Virus record (IMG/VR): IMGVR_UViG_3300027749_000239
Span: 1 to 39,244 of that record
Length of the DNA stretch: 39,244 nucleotides
Direction: 5' to 3' (one strand)
Origin: a virus
Part shown: piece by piece, positions 37,849 to 39,244 of the stretch
Layout: every line of letters starts with the position of its first letter
How positions within the stretch are numbered: position 1 is the first letter of the stretch
Program-made: the position numbers and the translations under genes
The notes under the pieces: model-generated
What the model was told of the DNA's origin: nothing
Database searches by the model: none
What the model saw: the letters and a program-made list of their open reading frames with translations, nothing else

Positions 37849-38613
37849 ATGGCAGAACAAAAATTTACAGTTCCAACAGAGATGATAGAACTCCCAAGCA
37901 AGGGATTAATCTACGCAAAAGAAAATCCTCTTTCAAAAGGAGAAATTGAAATGCAGTATATGACAGCTCGACACGAAGACATACTCACTAATGTGAATAA
38001 TCTCAAAAATGGCACAGCAATTGAGAAGACACTTAAAGCCTTAATCTCCACAGACATTAATTATGATGATCTAATATTAGGAGATAGAAATGGACTTTTA
38101 ATTGCTGCAAGGATTTTAGCCTATGGCAAGGACTATCAATTCAAATACCAACATCCAGAAACCGGAGAAGAAGAGATTATTAATGCAGATCTTCAAACAA
38201 TGGAATATAAGAAGATAGATGAGAGTCTATTTACTGGAAAGAATGAATTTGAATTTACATTACCATTTTCAAAGAATAAGATCACATTTAGGCTACTTAC
38301 TGTAGGAGACGATAAGCGAATCGATAATGAAGCAAAAGGTCTAAAGAAAGCGCTAGGAACTGAGCCAGGGGCTATTAGTTTACGAATGAAACATCAGATT
38401 ACATCAGTAAATGGAGATTATACAACAAAGACTATTCGTGAGTTTGTAGATCAAGCCCTGATGTCAAGAGATTCAGTAGAGCTAAGAAAATACATAAACT
38501 CAGTGACTCCTGATATATCAACAAAAATTAATATTACCTTTAAAGACGGAACAGAATCAGAAATAGATTTGCCAATGTTTGCTTCGTTTTTTTTCCCAGG
38601 AACAGAAGTATAG
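37849..38613 (+). CDS. 26: Baseplate hub subunit (gp26-like)
   Basis: A 254-residue protein beginning V-P-T-E-M-I-E-L-P-S-K-G-L-I-Y and continuing M-Q-Y-M-T-A-R-H-E-D-I-L-T-N, which I recognise as the opening of T4 gp26-type baseplate proteins. L-L-I-A-A-R-I-L-A-Y-G-K-D-Y and F-T-L-P-F-S-K-N-K-I-T-F-R-L-L-T lie further on. The protein should act in assembly of the central hub. It precedes a short unknown gene and a probable tape-measure start, in line with a hub/tape region. Joined to the following remnant by TAG-TAT-ATG. Confidence 0.8.
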   Translation: MAEQKFTVPTEMIELPSKGLIYAKENPLSKGEIEMQYMTARHEDILTNVNNLKNGTAIEKTLKALISTDINYDDLILGDRNGLLIAARILAYGKDYQFKYQHPETGEEEIINADLQTMEYKKIDESLFTGKNEFEFTLPFSKNKITFRLLTVGDDKRIDNEAKGLKKALGTEPGAISLRMKHQITSVNGDYTTKTIREFVDQALMSRDSVELRKYINSVTPDISTKINITFKDGTESEIDLPMFASFFFPGTEV

Positions 38614-38616
38614 TAT

Positions 38617-38769
38617 ATGGCGTACGTATATCGACATGTAAGACTGGACAAGAATGAGGTTTTTTATATTGGAGTACCTCATAGAAAAGTAAAATGTCCT
38701 CATTGAAATAAAGAAGGAGCAGCTCCACTAATGACTCGATATCATTTTGATAACTGTAAGAGAAAATAA
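38617..38769 (+). pseudogene. GIY-YIG homing endonuclease remnant with in-frame stop
   Basis: The frame reads M-A-Y-V-Y-R-H-V-R-L-D-K-N-E-V-F-Y-I-G-V, the start of a GIY-YIG domain, then jumps directly to V-K-C-P-H, a TGA stop, and in the same frame N-K-E-G-A-A-P-L-M-T-R-Y-H-F-D-N-C-K. The second part looks like the C-terminal C-P-H-C-x-K-E-G ... H-F-D-N-C zinc-binding element of such enzymes, so the TGA (38704-38706) probably replaced a Cys codon (TGT/TGC). Nearly the whole catalytic domain between the two parts is missing. TGA is a normal stop elsewhere in this window, so recoding is unlikely. Confidence 0.8.
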
Positions 38770-38774
38770 AAATT

Positions 38775-39104
38775 ATGCCCAAAGAAGGTTTTGAATATAT
38801 TCATTGTCCATTTTTTCCAAGCTTAGAGTATAGACCAGTATTTCTCCAGGAAGTTTTTGAGTTAGTTTATCATGGAAATGGAGGATTTAGCTGGCAAGAC
38901 GTCTGGAGTATGCCAATTCCTCATAGAAAATTCAGCCTTAAGAAGATCAATGAATTCCTAGGAAAAGTTCAAGATCAGCGCAACCAGCAATCCCAGACGA
39001 TAACCGAGAAGACTGATATGCAGAAGTTCAAGATGTCCGATGATACAAAGAATGCGATGGTTAAACCGCCAGATTTTGTTTCTAAAGCGCGAGCTAAAAA
39101 GTAG
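38775..39104 (+). CDS. Hypothetical tail-region protein, possible tail assembly chaperone
   Basis: A 109-residue protein. It contains F-E-Y-I-H-C-P-F-F-P-S-L-E-Y-R-P-V and F-S-W-Q-D-V-W-S-M-P-I-P-H-R-K-F-S-L-K-K-I-N, then a disordered charged tail. Location between a gp26-like gene and a probable tape-measure gene is where gp51-like or other tail chaperones occur, and the D-V-W-x-M-P-I phrase resembles such proteins. The identification is weak. Confidence 0.55.
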   Translation: MPKEGFEYIHCPFFPSLEYRPVFLQEVFELVYHGNGGFSWQDVWSMPIPHRKFSLKKINEFLGKVQDQRNQQSQTITEKTDMQKFKMSDDTKNAMVKPPDFVSKARAKK

Positions 39105-39113
39105 TCATGTCAG

Positions 39114-39122
39114 ATATTTATA
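39114..39122 (+). promoter_or_regulatory. Putative late promoter element (ATATTTATA)
   Basis: GATATTTATACC; the core ends 17 bases before the ATG at 39140. Confidence 0.55.
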
Positions 39123-39139
39123 CCTATACACATTAGCAG

Positions 39140-39244
39140 ATGGCAGACGAGAATAAGAAAGTCGGAAAAGAATTACTAAGTGATCTTAAAGAAGCTCATA
39201 GTATACAGGGGGATTTTCGTGATATATTGAAAGATTCTGTAAAA
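39140..39244 (+). CDS. Probable tape-measure protein, 5' end only
   Basis: Thirty-five codons are present before the window ends, M-A-D-E-N-K-K-V-G-K-E-L-L-S-D-L-K-E-A-H and onward. The stretch is charged and helical. Its position after baseplate hub and chaperone-like genes, and its own promoter-like element, suggest the tape-measure gene, but too little is visible to be sure. Confidence 0.5.
   Translation, partial: MADENKKVGKELLSDLKEAHSIQGDFRDILKDSVK

Noticed and set aside
38704-38706. TGA in the GIY-YIG relic considered as a recoded codon
   Set aside because: TGA ends several normal genes here (for example at 2970, 5699 and 16839), and the relic also lacks most of its catalytic domain.
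1-39244. tRNA, rRNA and integrase genes
   Set aside because: I looked through the gaps and found no cloverleaf-like sequence, no rRNA segment and no recombinase or attachment-site evidence.

Overview
The window is part of the genome of a T4-like contractile-tailed phage (Caudoviricetes, distant from T4 itself). It carries most of the head and tail module, and every convincing gene is on the + strand. The host is probably a member of the Bacteroidota. DNA is A+T-rich, start codons almost never have a Shine-Dalgarno sequence and instead sit in A/T-rich contexts of the TAATATG type, and one phage gene (8057-10687) ends in a gliding-motility/type IX secretion C-terminal domain of the CHU_C type, which is characteristic of Bacteroidota.

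Layout. (1) 1-11164: accessory and probable internal-virion proteins (DUF3008-like, Dps-like, DUF5872-like, small cupin-like), a lysis cassette (coiled-coil membrane proteins, spanin-like protein, GH19 endolysin, two-TM holin candidate), and several proteins sharing an N-terminus of the type M-I-K-L-T-D-I-L-x-E. That N-terminus resembles the T4 capsid-targeting sequence. The T9SS-type surface protein lies among them. (2) 11269-14016: the large terminase, broken into two genes by an atypically split intein of the AceL-TerL type, with a free-standing PD-(D/E)XK-like homing endonuclease between the halves. (3) 14028-23420: portal (gp20), three or four prohead-core candidates, prohead protease (gp21), scaffold (gp22) and major capsid protein (gp23), followed by a strong terminator. 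(4) 23540-28078: GIY-YIG homing endonuclease, small beta-rich protein, PhoH, neck proteins gp13- and gp14-like, gp15-like tail completion protein. (5) 28082-33902: two fibre genes built from A-S-Y repeats, a SPRY-domain protein and a small hypothetical protein. (6) 33931-36940: small membrane protein, coiled-coil protein, tail sheath (gp18), small basic protein, tail tube (gp19). (7) 37021-39244: HNH homing endonuclease, gp26-like baseplate hub protein, a dead GIY-YIG endonuclease remnant, a possible tail chaperone and the start of a probable tape-measure gene.

Regulation. A recurrent element, GATATTTAT followed by A/T, lies shortly upstream of about twenty genes and is the best late-promoter candidate. 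Its core TATTTATA is the reverse complement of the T4 late consensus TATAAATA. Four intrinsic terminators are visible; one has the promoter element in its hairpin loop. Genes within transcription units are joined by stereotyped stop-start junctions (TAA-T-ATG, TAG-TAT-ATG, ATGA).

The observations most worth following are the fractured terminase with its split intein, the family of genes sharing a capsid-targeting-like 5' end (candidate injected cargo, including a nuclease-like protein), the phage-encoded T9SS substrate, and the promoter embedded in a terminator. No gene-free stretch exceeds 300 bases; the longest is 20040-20225, which holds a terminator, a promoter and a structured leader.
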